From NCBI GenBank assembly GCA_030426345.1, contig JAUHYU010000048.1, positions 1 through 38,688 on the forward strand: a stretch of DNA of 38,688 nt. The letters run 5' to 3'. The translations under genes and the position numbers were made by a program. The notes under the pieces were generated by a model. That model ran no database searches, was not told the origin of the DNA, and saw nothing but the letters and a program-made list of their open reading frames with translations. Of the stretch, positions 19,833 through 29,379 are shown one piece after another (the first letter of the stretch is position 1; every line of letters begins with the position of its first letter). This DNA comes from Bacteroidia bacterium (lineage in GTDB: Bacteria > Bacteroidota > Bacteroidia > Cytophagales > Cyclobacteriaceae).

Positions 19833-22800
19833 ATGAAAAATGATTTACTGAGACTATTAATTATGGTCATTAAACGAACAATGTATGGATTTGCGATCCT
19901 ATTGGTTAGTTTGACAACCTTGATCGCAGAAGATGGAAATGCACAGTATAAAAGTGTGAAAGACATCAATGTTAGTGTAAAACTACATGATGCATCTTTA
20001 GAAGATGCCATCAGAGAAATCGAATCAAAAACATCCTTTAACTTTACTTTCGAAGAGCAAGATATCCTTAAAAGAGCTGGGATAAATATAAAGGCTAAAA
20101 ACCAATCGCTGGATCAAGTACTTCTAGAAATTGCAAAAAGTGCAAAAGTGGAATTTAAGCAAGTGAATAGTAATATTCATATAAAAGCTGTTGAGATCAA
20201 TGAGGAAGAGTTTCAAGGTCGAGCAATTACTGGTAAAATTATTTCATCTGAAGATCAACTAGGGCTTCCTGGTGCAAACGTTATCGTAAAAGGAACTTCA
20301 ACAGGTACCGTGACTGATATCGATGGAAATTACTCACTGAACGTTCCTGATAATGGAGAATTCCTTGTATTTAGTTCAGTTGGCTTTCTTACCCAAGAGG
20401 TTGCTATTGGAACACAATCATCGATAAATCTCGCGATGGAGCCAGATGTGACTTCTTTAGACGAAATTGTTGTTGTAGGTTATGGCACGCAACAAAAAGT
20501 GAATCTGACCGGTGCTGTAGGAACAGCTAAAGGAGAAGTACTCGAGAATAGACCAATAGTAAATGCTGGTGAAGGCCTTCAGGGAGTGATTCCAAATCTT
20601 AACATAACAATTAGAAATGGTGACCCTTCTGATACAAGAACTGATTTCAATATCCGAGGATATGAATCTATTAATGGTGGCTCACCACTTGTGCTTATTG
20701 ACGGTGTGCCGGGCAATATCAACCGACTCAATCCAAGTGATATAGAAAATATCAGTGTATTGAAGGATGCTGCAGCAGCAGCGGTTTATGGGGCCAGGGC
20801 AGCATTTGGTGTGGTACTCGTTGAGACCAAAAGTGGAAAGTCCGGTAAAATGAATGTTTCTTTTGGTGCTGAATTTGCCGCGGCAAAACCCATCATGTTT
20901 ATTGATCCAATTACAGACCCCTACGACTATGTAACGGCGAGGGACCTGGCTACTTATCGTACAAATGGAAACGGATTTGATCAAGATTATTTAGATGGAA
21001 CCAAGGCCTGGAGTGAGGCTCCAGCTGATCAAAAAGACGATTTGGCTTGGGGTGTGTTTAACGGAAGTCTTCGTTTTTATGGATACAATAATTATCAGGA
21101 TAAAATCATTACCGAATTTGCTCCACAGCAGAAATATGACTTGAGTATTTCTGGAGGCACAGATAAAGCCTCTTACTACGTTTCGTTTGGCTATTTGAAC
21201 AAAGATGGCTACCTGAAAAACAAGGAGAAAAATGAGAATTTCGAGCGATACAATGCCTTGATGAAAGGTGAATATGAGATTAATAAATGGTTAAGGATGG
21301 ATAGTAGGATTTTGATGAGTTTGGAAAAAAGTGACAAACCTCACTTTTACAACTGGGATGTAAATATCAATACTACTGCCCGTGTAAATCCTATTAACCC
21401 CATTACTTTTCCAGATTTGGATTACTATTTAACTCCAGGAGATCATGATGACTATGCCGAGTACATTGGTATGCATTTTCAGAGTGTCAACTTCCTTCCT
21501 TACCTGGAACAAGGTGGACGTGATACCTTTGCAAAGAATAATGCTACAATAACTCAAGGAGCAACTATTTCACCATTAAAAGGATTGAAAATAAGGGCGG
21601 ATTTTACTGCTAATTTGTACTATGCAGATGATCAGGATGTACGAAGCAAGGTGGATGTAATTGAAAATACGGATCTGAATGCATTGGTAATTGGTAATGG
21701 GTTTAGTGCTACTGACTATATCAATAACCGTTCTGATAACAACCAGTATTACACTTTTAATACCTATGCTGATTATACGATGGAGAATGATAATGGACAC
21801 TATTTCAAAGCCATGGTAGGTTTCAATCAGGAATGGGGAGAGAATCAATACATTCGAGCCCAAGCTTTTAGTTTGATTACTCCTGGTATAACAGATCTAA
21901 ATGCTACAACTGGTAATCAGCAAACCTATGGAGGGAAATCACATGTCGCTTTAAGAGGTGCATTTTACCGGGTTAATTACATATATAAGGACAGATACTT
22001 AATAGAACTCAATGGTCGGTATGATGGTACTTCCAGGTTTCCAAAAGATGACCGTTTTGGATTCTTCCCATCATTTTCAGCAGGGTGGAGGATTTCTAAT
22101 GAATCATTTATGAGTAGTACGTCAGGATGGTTAGATAATTTGAAAGTCAGAGCCTCTTATGGAACATTGGGCAACCAGTTGCTAGGAAGTAATTATTATC
22201 CATATATCCCAACAATGGGATCCGCAACCTCCCCTTATATGATGTCTGCAGGTTCGCGAACGCCTTATGTATCTGCTGCAGGTTTGGTAAGCCCTACTTT
22301 GACATGGGAAACTGTTGTAAGTAAAAACCTGGGATTAGATATCGCTATGTTAAATAGTAGGTTAAACTTCTCCTTTGATTTGTATACCAGGGACACCAAA
22401 GATATGTTGATGGGTGTTACCTATCCTGAAATTTTGGGAACAAGTGCTCCAGATGCAAATGCAGCTGATTTACGAACCAAAGGTTGGGAATTGGAAGCTA
22501 ATTGGAAAAACAGGATCAATGCCAATTGGAACTATTCAGTTGGCCTTGCTTTAGCGGACAATATCACTAAGGTTACTGCATACGATAATCCAACTGGCGC
22601 ACTTCCTGATAATACCGACAATACTGAATATTATGTAGGAATGACCATTGGTGAAAGATGGGGATATGAAACACAAGGAATTTTCCAGACACAAGAAGAG
22701 GTAGATAATGCCGCAACTCAGAATGAAGTTCAAGATGGCTCCAATTGGAGACCAGGTGATATTCGCTATGCCGACCTCGATGGCGATGGAAATATTACGC

Positions 22801-23342
22801 AGGGTGATCGAACCCTTGATAATCATGGTGATTTGAAAATTATTGCCAATGAAAGGCCACGATATACATTTGGAATACCTTTAAATGTTGGATACAAAGC
22901 ATTTTCTCTAGGGTTCTTTTTCCAAGGAGTAGGCAAATATCAATATTGGCCACCAAATGGCAATTGGGTAGCATTTTATCCATTTAATGCAGGCCATGTA
23001 GAGAAGTATTATTTGACAGATACATGGAGTGAAGATAATCCTGATGCTTATTTCCCAGCACCACACATATCTACTAATACGAAGCAGAATGTACAAGCAC
23101 AAAGCCGTTATGTGCAGGATGCTTCTTATATCAGATTGAAAAATTTGACGTTTTCATATTCTTTGCCAGCAGATATTGCCAGTAAGGTGGGAATGGTTAG
23201 AGCCCAAGTTTATTTCTCGGGGCAGAATTTGTGGGAAGCTACAAAAATGCGCAAGCCACTTGATCCTGAAGTAAGACCAACATTGACGCAGGAATATTAT
23301 AAGCAACGCGTTTATTCAGTAGGTTTGAATGTAACATTCTAG
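19833..23342 (+). CDS. SusC/RagA-type TonB-dependent outer-membrane transporter with STN domain
   Basis: About 1169 residues (ATG 19833; ATG 19824 would add three residues). Signal peptide near 12-40, then an STN/secretin-N domain (about 45-120; VSVKLHDASLEDAIREIESK) that contacts a FecR protein. A carboxypeptidase-regulatory-like domain follows (ITGKIISSEDQLGLPGANVI...GTVTDIDGNYSLNVP), then the SusC signature LDEIVVVGYGTQQKVNLTGAV at the start of the plug, LIDGVPG and NISVLKDAAAAAVYGARAAFGV. A large beta barrel ends in an aromatic strand (VYSVGLNVTF). It imports oligosaccharide captured by SusD. susD starts 19 bases after its stop. Confidence 0.96.
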   Translation: MKNDLLRLLIMVIKRTMYGFAILLVSLTTLIAEDGNAQYKSVKDINVSVKLHDASLEDAIREIESKTSFNFTFEEQDILKRAGINIKAKNQSLDQVLLEIAKSAKVEFKQVNSNIHIKAVEINEEEFQGRAITGKIISSEDQLGLPGANVIVKGTSTGTVTDIDGNYSLNVPDNGEFLVFSSVGFLTQEVAIGTQSSINLAMEPDVTSLDEIVVVGYGTQQKVNLTGAVGTAKGEVLENRPIVNAGEGLQGVIPNLNITIRNGDPSDTRTDFNIRGYESINGGSPLVLIDGVPGNINRLNPSDIENISVLKDAAAAAVYGARAAFGVVLVETKSGKSGKMNVSFGAEFAAAKPIMFIDPITDPYDYVTARDLATYRTNGNGFDQDYLDGTKAWSEAPADQKDDLAWGVFNGSLRFYGYNNYQDKIITEFAPQQKYDLSISGGTDKASYYVSFGYLNKDGYLKNKEKNENFERYNALMKGEYEINKWLRMDSRILMSLEKSDKPHFYNWDVNINTTARVNPINPITFPDLDYYLTPGDHDDYAEYIGMHFQSVNFLPYLEQGGRDTFAKNNATITQGATISPLKGLKIRADFTANLYYADDQDVRSKVDVIENTDLNALVIGNGFSATDYINNRSDNNQYYTFNTYADYTMENDNGHYFKAMVGFNQEWGENQYIRAQAFSLITPGITDLNATTGNQQTYGGKSHVALRGAFYRVNYIYKDRYLIELNGRYDGTSRFPKDDRFGFFPSFSAGWRISNESFMSSTSGWLDNLKVRASYGTLGNQLLGSNYYPYIPTMGSATSPYMMSAGSRTPYVSAAGLVSPTLTWETVVSKNLGLDIAMLNSRLNFSFDLYTRDTKDMLMGVTYPEILGTSAPDANAADLRTKGWELEANWKNRINANWNYSVGLALADNITKVTAYDNPTGALPDNTDNTEYYVGMTIGERWGYETQGIFQTQEEVDNAATQNEVQDGSNWRPGDIRYADLDGDGNITQGDRTLDNHGDLKIIANERPRYTFGIPLNVGYKAFSLGFFFQGVGKYQYWPPNGNWVAFYPFNAGHVEKYYLTDTWSEDNPDAYFPAPHISTNTKQNVQAQSRYVQDASYIRLKNLTFSYSLPADIASKVGMVRAQVYFSGQNLWEATKMRKPLDPEVRPTLTQEYYKQRVYSVGLNVTF

Positions 23343-23361
23343 TAACTAAAAAGAAAACAAA

Positions 23362-25179
23362 ATGAAAAAGCATATAATAAAAATTTGTATGGTAATTATT
23401 GCGACATTCTTGTCTTATAGTTGCAACGATGCATTTCTGGATAGACAACCTCTGGATGAAATCAGTAATGAGTCTTTCTGGAATACGGAAAATGATTTAG
23501 TGGTATACAACAATAGTTTGTATAACCTTGTTCGAGATGACAACGATGTCCCTATTTTTATGGGATTCGATGATGGCTTTGATAGCCACAGGTACGGTAT
23601 CTGGAATATGTCGGGTTTTTCTGACAACACTGCCCCACGGCACTCACGACACAACGAGTATGCCAGGAAACGTGCAGGTAAACATACTATTTCCAATGGG
23701 GCAGCATGGTATGGCTGGCGTGGATGGGACTTTGTAAGAGCTGTCAATGTTGGTATGGATAACTATGGTACCGCTGATGTATCTGAAGAAGTAAGAAACA
23801 AGTATATCGGCGAAGCCCGCTTAATGAGAGGTTGGTTTTACGCAGATAAGATTTCAAAATTTGGTGCTGCACAGTGGTATGAATCAGAGTTGAATATCGA
23901 TGATGAAGATATACTTAATGGAGAACGCGATGATCGTCAGACCGTGATGGCTAACGTGTTGGCCGATCTTAATTTTGCTGTTGTTAATATCCCTGATGAT
24001 TGGGGTGATGGAAATGCTCCAGGAAGAATAAACCGATGGGGTGCATTGCTAGTAAAATCACGGGTTTGTTTATTTGAGGGAACCTGGCGAAAGTATCATG
24101 GTGTTGGTTCTGATGCTGACATGTGGCTAACTGAAGCAAAAAATGCAGCAAAAGAGTTAATGGATAGCGGCCCATATTCGTTGTATCAAGGCCCGGCTGG
24201 TGCTGAATACAATGCACTTCACCGCATTACTGACGATCTTGCAGGAAACCCTGAGGTAATTTATTGGAGAAGGTATGAAAGAGGTATATTCACTAATCAT
24301 ACCCAAAGTTATCACAGAGGGTACAACGGTGGAATGACTAAGGCTATGGTAGAGGATTATTTGTGTACTGATGGTTTGCCTATTACACTTTCAGGTGAGT
24401 ATATGGGTGATGAAGAGTATAAAAACATTTTTGAAAACCGGGATCCAAGACTAAGACAAACTATACTTCACCCGGATGATCAAGCCATTTATAATTATGG
24501 TAATCATGCACCGGATGTTTACATTTATCCCAGAGTCATAGGGATGTCCGGTGGTCAAACCACCTATACCGGATATCACGTTATTAAAACCTTTGATGCC
24601 GGTGCTGCTTATGCTTCCTATAATTCATCACAAACTCCTGCGATTACGATGCGATTTGCTGAAGCATTGCTAAACTATGCTGAGGCAACTGCAGAATTAG
24701 GTGGTGGATCAATTTCTCAGGTTGACTTGGACATTAGCATCAATTTACTTCGGGACAGAGTAGGAATGGCACACTTAGTTGAGAATCCTCAAATGGATCC
24801 AAGATATGCCAATGATGGCATCACAGCGGTACTTGCCGAAATACGTAGAGAGCGTCGTGTTGAATTGTTTATGGAAGGTTTTCGCTATGATGATCTAAGA
24901 CGCTGGAAGCAAGGTAAAAAGCTAGAAATAAAGGATTATGGCATGCGTTGGGATGCTGCTAACAAGGCTGCAGTCGATCCTAATGGTGATGTTACTGTTG
25001 GGAGTTCCGTTACTAAAGACGTTTTTGGCAATGATGTTGAATACCTTGAGGTTTATCAAGGAACTGATTATGAAACTCCGGTATTTGATGAGAACAAGCA
25101 CTATCTGTGGCCAATGCCTTTGAATTCATTGTCACAAAATCCAAACCTTGGGCAAACTCCGGGATGGGGGAGCGAATAA
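23362..25179 (+). CDS. SusD/RagB-type glycan-binding lipoprotein
   Basis: 605 residues, long for SusD but within range. A lipoprotein signal ends in LSYSC with Cys21 as the lipidated residue, followed by NDAFLDRQPLDEISNESFWNTE, the usual SusD N-terminus. The TPR helices include YIGEARLMRGWFYADKISKFG, and the C-terminal part carries ITMRFAEALLNYAEATAELG, AVLAEIRRERRVELFMEGFRYDDLRRW and the terminal NPNLGQTPGW. It caps the SusC barrel at the cell surface and binds the glycan. A terminator follows, separating the transport pair from the enzyme genes at the level of read-through. Confidence 0.95.
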   Translation: MKKHIIKICMVIIATFLSYSCNDAFLDRQPLDEISNESFWNTENDLVVYNNSLYNLVRDDNDVPIFMGFDDGFDSHRYGIWNMSGFSDNTAPRHSRHNEYARKRAGKHTISNGAAWYGWRGWDFVRAVNVGMDNYGTADVSEEVRNKYIGEARLMRGWFYADKISKFGAAQWYESELNIDDEDILNGERDDRQTVMANVLADLNFAVVNIPDDWGDGNAPGRINRWGALLVKSRVCLFEGTWRKYHGVGSDADMWLTEAKNAAKELMDSGPYSLYQGPAGAEYNALHRITDDLAGNPEVIYWRRYERGIFTNHTQSYHRGYNGGMTKAMVEDYLCTDGLPITLSGEYMGDEEYKNIFENRDPRLRQTILHPDDQAIYNYGNHAPDVYIYPRVIGMSGGQTTYTGYHVIKTFDAGAAYASYNSSQTPAITMRFAEALLNYAEATAELGGGSISQVDLDISINLLRDRVGMAHLVENPQMDPRYANDGITAVLAEIRRERRVELFMEGFRYDDLRRWKQGKKLEIKDYGMRWDAANKAAVDPNGDVTVGSSVTKDVFGNDVEYLEVYQGTDYETPVFDENKHYLWPMPLNSLSQNPNLGQTPGWGSE

Positions 25180-25218
25180 TAATTTTAATAGGTTTTAAAA
25201 TCTGTTAATAATAAATTT

Positions 25219-25256
25219 AAAGCCGTAATTGCTTAGGTAGTTACGGCTTTGCTTTC
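25219..25256 (+). terminator. terminator-like hairpin after susD
   Basis: AAAGCCGTAA (25219-25228) and TTACGGCTTT (25241-25250) form a perfect 10-bp stem with a 12-base loop, followed by GCTTT. The T tract is weak, so it may attenuate rather than fully stop transcription into the lyase genes. Confidence 0.7.
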
Positions 25257-25281
25257 TACGCTATTTTTTCAAAAGACAATA

Positions 25282-27267
25282 ATGTCTCACCCAATAACTT
25301 TTCGTTTTATCAGTAAAAATATATTGCACCAAACGTTAATCGTTTGTTTGTTTTTCCAAATTGGAAAAACTCAGCCTAACATACCAAAAGAAAAAGTTGA
25401 TCAGCAAATGGCCCTTCTGCTCTCGCGGCTCAACCTCGATACTAGAGGACTAGAAAAGGTTAAAAAATCCATAGACGATCCTGAAAAATGCGTAGAGGAA
25501 TTACTGACCTACTTTCGTTCTAGAACGATCATAAAACATCCGATTGATCGATTTGAAAAAAGCAAGTTTATAGGAAATTATGCTTCTGAAAAAGATTTTA
25601 AATATGCCAATGACGCATTGGATCATAAATTTGTAGGCCAACCTGCATACCCTTCTTTTTTTTGTGGCGATGATATTGATTGGAATACACGTCCTGTTCC
25701 TGATATGGAATGGGTCTGGCAATTGAACAGGATGTACTTCTGGAATGCCATGGGCCGTGCCTATTGGCATACCGCTGATGAAAAATATGCTAAAGAATGG
25801 TGTAGTCAATTGATAGACTGGGCTGCAAAGAATCCGAATGACGCTGAGCATCAATATGCCTGGAGATCCATAGAAGCAGGAATCCGAGGTCGTAGCTGGA
25901 CAGGATTGTATCAACGCTTCATTGATTCACCATCTTTCACCCCAGATGTCTTAGTTACTTTCTTGAATAGCTGCTTCGACCATGCCGAATATCTCATGAC
26001 AAAGTATACCTCTGGCAGCAATTGGGGGTTGATGGAGGCAGAGGGTCTGGCTTTTATCGCCATCACCTTCCCCGAGTTTCAACTTTCAGATTCATGGAAA
26101 AAAGAGGCTTTTCGACGGTTTAATGATGAGATTAGTCTTCAAGTTTATCCTGATGGCCACCAGCGTGAACTAGCCATTGGGTATCATATGGGATGCATAG
26201 GTTGGTTTATGCGTACCTATGAGTTGGCTAAAATGAATAATATAGATAGTGCCTTTCCCAACTCATATCTCAATACCATTCAAAAAATGTGTGACATTCC
26301 CATGAAAATCGGTTTGCCGAATGGTACAAATGTGCAGTTTGGCGATGCTTGGGAAGGCAAACCGGGACAGCACAAAGAAAAATTTATGGAGTGGGCCAAA
26401 TTATTTGATCGTGAAGATTTTTTGTATTTGGCAACTGATGGAAAGGAGGGAAGCATGCCGGATCAAACGGCATTTGCACTCAAGGAAAGTGGCCTGTATT
26501 CCATGAGAAGTGGCTGGAATAATGAGGCTATTTGTTTGGTGCTCAAGTGTGGCCCTGATGGTGGAGGTCATAGTCAGCCCGACAATGGAACGTTTGATTT
26601 ATATGCCGGAGGACGAAATCTAATGCCCGATGCAGGCAGCTACATCTATAATGGAGATCAGGAAAATCGCAAATGGTTTAGACAAACCAAAGTGCACCAA
26701 ACCTTGACATTGAATGGTAAAAATACCAAATATAAACCCAAATTATTATCTTGGAAACCTAACAATGATTTGGGTGTTTTGGTAGTGGAAAACGGTAGTT
26801 ATGATAATCTGACGCATCGACGAGCTGTATTTTTTGTCGATAAAAGATATTTTATAATTGTGGATGAGGCAATAGGTGAGGGGAGTGGAGATGTAGGATT
26901 ACATTTTCAATTGGCTCCCGGAGAGTCGGAATTTCATGGAAAAAAGATGGCTTTTAGCACAGATTTCGCTGAAGGGTGGAATGTGTTTGTGAAAACCGAA
27001 AAACAGAAGGGTTTACAACTCTTGGAAGAGGAAGGGCAAGTGTCGTTTGAATATACAAAAAAGATGCCTAGACCGGCCTATGGGTTTCATATCGAGAAAA
27101 GCTCAAACCAAAAAGGTATTCGTTTTATCACACTTGTAGCTCCTTATAAAAGTGAAGTTCCAAAAGTGAAAATCAAGTTGATTGGAAAACCTGAGATAGG
27201 TTCAGACGAAATTAAATTAAGAATAAAAGAAAATGGGATGTCAAAAGTGATAGGATATTCGCTTTAG
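25282..27267 (+). CDS. heparinase-III-like polysaccharide lyase (PL12-type)
   Basis: About 661 residues from ATG 25282; the frame is also open to a TTG at 25249 inside the terminator stem, which is unlikely to be used. A signal-like hydrophobic segment (TLIVCLFFQIGK) is followed by an alpha-toroid (VWQLNRMYFWNAMGRAYW, YAWRSIEAGIRGRSW) and a beta-sandwich half with GHSQPDNGTFDLYAGGRNLMPDAGSYIY and WFRQTKVHQTLTLNG. The lyase residues line up as Asn247 (SGSNWGLME), Tyr301 (AIGYHMG) and His430 (GGHSQPDN), the Asn-Tyr-His arrangement of heparinase III. It cleaves next to a uronic acid by beta-elimination. The substrate could be a heparan-like or other uronate-containing glycan. Confidence 0.88.
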   Translation: MSHPITFRFISKNILHQTLIVCLFFQIGKTQPNIPKEKVDQQMALLLSRLNLDTRGLEKVKKSIDDPEKCVEELLTYFRSRTIIKHPIDRFEKSKFIGNYASEKDFKYANDALDHKFVGQPAYPSFFCGDDIDWNTRPVPDMEWVWQLNRMYFWNAMGRAYWHTADEKYAKEWCSQLIDWAAKNPNDAEHQYAWRSIEAGIRGRSWTGLYQRFIDSPSFTPDVLVTFLNSCFDHAEYLMTKYTSGSNWGLMEAEGLAFIAITFPEFQLSDSWKKEAFRRFNDEISLQVYPDGHQRELAIGYHMGCIGWFMRTYELAKMNNIDSAFPNSYLNTIQKMCDIPMKIGLPNGTNVQFGDAWEGKPGQHKEKFMEWAKLFDREDFLYLATDGKEGSMPDQTAFALKESGLYSMRSGWNNEAICLVLKCGPDGGGHSQPDNGTFDLYAGGRNLMPDAGSYIYNGDQENRKWFRQTKVHQTLTLNGKNTKYKPKLLSWKPNNDLGVLVVENGSYDNLTHRRAVFFVDKRYFIIVDEAIGEGSGDVGLHFQLAPGESEFHGKKMAFSTDFAEGWNVFVKTEKQKGLQLLEEEGQVSFEYTKKMPRPAYGFHIEKSSNQKGIRFITLVAPYKSEVPKVKIKLIGKPEIGSDEIKLRIKENGMSKVIGYSL

Positions 27268-27386
27268 CATTCTAAATAAAATAATAAACCCAGAGAACAT
27301 GAAACCGGCATGGCCGGAGCAAATAAGGACACACTAGGGCATGGTTATGAGCCTTGGTATTACTAAACTTAAAAAATTATAAACAG

Positions 27387-29264
27387 ATGAAAAGTCAAAT
27401 GCAATTTTTATTCAGCATCGCTTGCTTGATGCTTTTTTTATCCTTCAACGCCGTTGTTATTGCTGCAGATGAAGAACTACCACAATTGGAAAATCCAATA
27501 TCAGTAAAATATCTCAAGTCGCATCTGCGAAAATCACAACCAAGACTGGTACTCAATGCTAAAATTGAAAAGGAACTAAAGAAAAAATTGAAATCGGATC
27601 CTGTCGTGCAAAATATGTACAAAGCCATTCAGCTCAATGCGGCAGAAATTGTACAAAAACCCTATCTGGAAAGAATAAAGATTGGACGCCGATTGCTGTC
27701 AGTTTCCCGGGAGATGCTTTATCGAGTTAATATGCTTGGCATGGTATATCGTATCGAAAAAGACCCCGAAATTCTTGAGCGAATTAATAATGAAGTCGTG
27801 GCAGTTTGCCATTTTTCTGACTGGAATCCTTCCCATTATCTCGATGTGGCGGAGATGTCGATGGCTGTGGCGATTGCCCTTGACTGGACGGCAGGTAAAT
27901 TGCCCTCGTCAACAATAGAACTGGCCCAAACGGCTTTGATAGAAAAGGGCATCAAGCCGAGTTATAATAAGGAGGGAAATACTGGATGGGTTACAGGGAG
28001 CAATAATTGGAATCAGGTGTGCAATGGAGGCATGATTGCTGCATCAATCGTCATTGCTGAAAAAGACCCGGAATTGGCTGCAAAAACCATCAAGCGTTCG
28101 CTGGATGGAATGCCACACGCTTTAATAGAATATGGTCCAGATGGTGTTTATCCGGAAGGATCAACTTATTGGGGGTATGGTACTAGCTTTTCTGTGATCA
28201 CTGCTGCCATGCTGGAAAGTGCCTTTGGAACGAATTTTGGCTTGGCAGATTATCCTGCATTTCAAAAGAGTGCGACATTCAGGTCTTTGATGAATGCGCC
28301 TTCCGGATGGTATTATAATTTTGCAGATTGTGGTGATCGCCGTAGCGAAAAGGGCGATGTAACATTAGCGTGGTTTGCGACCAAAAGTGGGAATAGTGCC
28401 TTTTTTGAAAAGGAAAGATTTCTCATGTCTCCTGATGCTATGGGCAAATTAAGCCGCTTGGATGGAGCAGGATTGGTTTGGATATCTCAGTTTGAGCCTA
28501 TGGGAGAGCAAAAGGCACCAACAGCCTGGAAAGGTGATGGATCAAATCCTATTGTGATTTTCAGAAGTGAAGAAGATGATCCTCACCATTATTATTTCGG
28601 AGGAAAAGGAGGTCGTGGCACAGTAAACCATGGAAATATGGATGGTGGCTCATTTATTTTTGAGCTTAACGGCGTGCGATGGGTGGTCGACCCCGGCAAC
28701 CAAAGTTATAATGATTTGGAAAAAACAGGATTCAATCTATGGTCCAGATGTCAGGAATGTGAGCGTTGGACATTGCTAACAAAAAATAACTATGGACATA
28801 GCACCCTGACGGTAAATGATCAGCTACATGTGGTAGATGGCAAGGCAACATTCTTGGACTTTAAGGATGGGGAGCAACCTGAGGCAACCCTTGATATGTC
28901 ACCGACTTTTGCCGGTCAATTGAAGCGTGTCACGAGAAAATTCACAAAGGACAGTCCAACGTCTATTATCATTCAAGATGATATCGAAACCAATGATTCT
29001 ACGAAGATGATCACTTGGCAACTTATGACTCAGGCTGATGTTGAGATTGTGAATGGTGGAGCTGTTTTAACTCAGGATGGAAAAACCCTCAAGTTGGAAA
29101 ATCTGTCACATCCTGAACTCACCTTATCGGTGATTTCACTCTATCCGGCCCCACTTAAATTAGATCGACAAATTGAAAACCTCAAAAGGATAGAACTAAG
29201 AATTCCTGCATGGATTTTAGAGGATAATAAAGGGGAAATAAAAGTGCGTTTGGTGGGGGAATAA
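27387..29264 (+). CDS. heparinase II/III-family lyase-like protein
   Basis: About 625 residues from ATG 27387, which begins a good signal peptide (FLFSIACLMLFLSFNAVVIA, then ADEELP); the earlier TTG at 27354 is less likely. The alpha-toroid half holds DWNPSHYLDVAEMSMAVAIALDW and TGSNNWNQVCNGGMIAAS. The sandwich half holds RGTVNHGNMDGGSFIFELNGVRWVVDPGNQSY and NYGHSTLTVN. Asn207 (GSNNW) and Tyr261 (EGSTYWGYG) stand 54 residues apart, the same spacing as in the other lyases of this locus, with the His of VNHGNMDGG as partner. It differs from the PL12-type neighbour and cannot be placed confidently in a numbered PL family. Probably periplasmic. Confidence 0.82.
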   Translation: MKSQMQFLFSIACLMLFLSFNAVVIAADEELPQLENPISVKYLKSHLRKSQPRLVLNAKIEKELKKKLKSDPVVQNMYKAIQLNAAEIVQKPYLERIKIGRRLLSVSREMLYRVNMLGMVYRIEKDPEILERINNEVVAVCHFSDWNPSHYLDVAEMSMAVAIALDWTAGKLPSSTIELAQTALIEKGIKPSYNKEGNTGWVTGSNNWNQVCNGGMIAASIVIAEKDPELAAKTIKRSLDGMPHALIEYGPDGVYPEGSTYWGYGTSFSVITAAMLESAFGTNFGLADYPAFQKSATFRSLMNAPSGWYYNFADCGDRRSEKGDVTLAWFATKSGNSAFFEKERFLMSPDAMGKLSRLDGAGLVWISQFEPMGEQKAPTAWKGDGSNPIVIFRSEEDDPHHYYFGGKGGRGTVNHGNMDGGSFIFELNGVRWVVDPGNQSYNDLEKTGFNLWSRCQECERWTLLTKNNYGHSTLTVNDQLHVVDGKATFLDFKDGEQPEATLDMSPTFAGQLKRVTRKFTKDSPTSIIIQDDIETNDSTKMITWQLMTQADVEIVNGGAVLTQDGKTLKLENLSHPELTLSVISLYPAPLKLDRQIENLKRIELRIPAWILEDNKGEIKVRLVGE

Positions 29265-29299
29265 AATGCCTGTCCTCACAGCCTCTTTTAACAGAAAAT

Positions 29300-29307
29300 T
29301 ACTTTTG
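29300..29307 (+). promoter_or_regulatory. possible -7 element upstream of the BNR-4 gene
   Basis: TACTTTTG matches TAnnTTTG in the 115-base gap before the gene at 29380. A -33 element is not clear, so this is weak. Confidence 0.3.
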
Positions 29308-29379
29308 GAATGGAGCGGGGGATTGAAAAAATACGAGTGTTATAAATCAGAATATTATACATAACGAAATAGCCCAAAA

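Noticed and set aside
27305-27317. CCGGC-ATG-GCCGG palindrome with a 12-codon frame (ATGAAACCG...)
   Set aside because: No T tract and no ribosome-binding context; too short to support a gene or a terminator.
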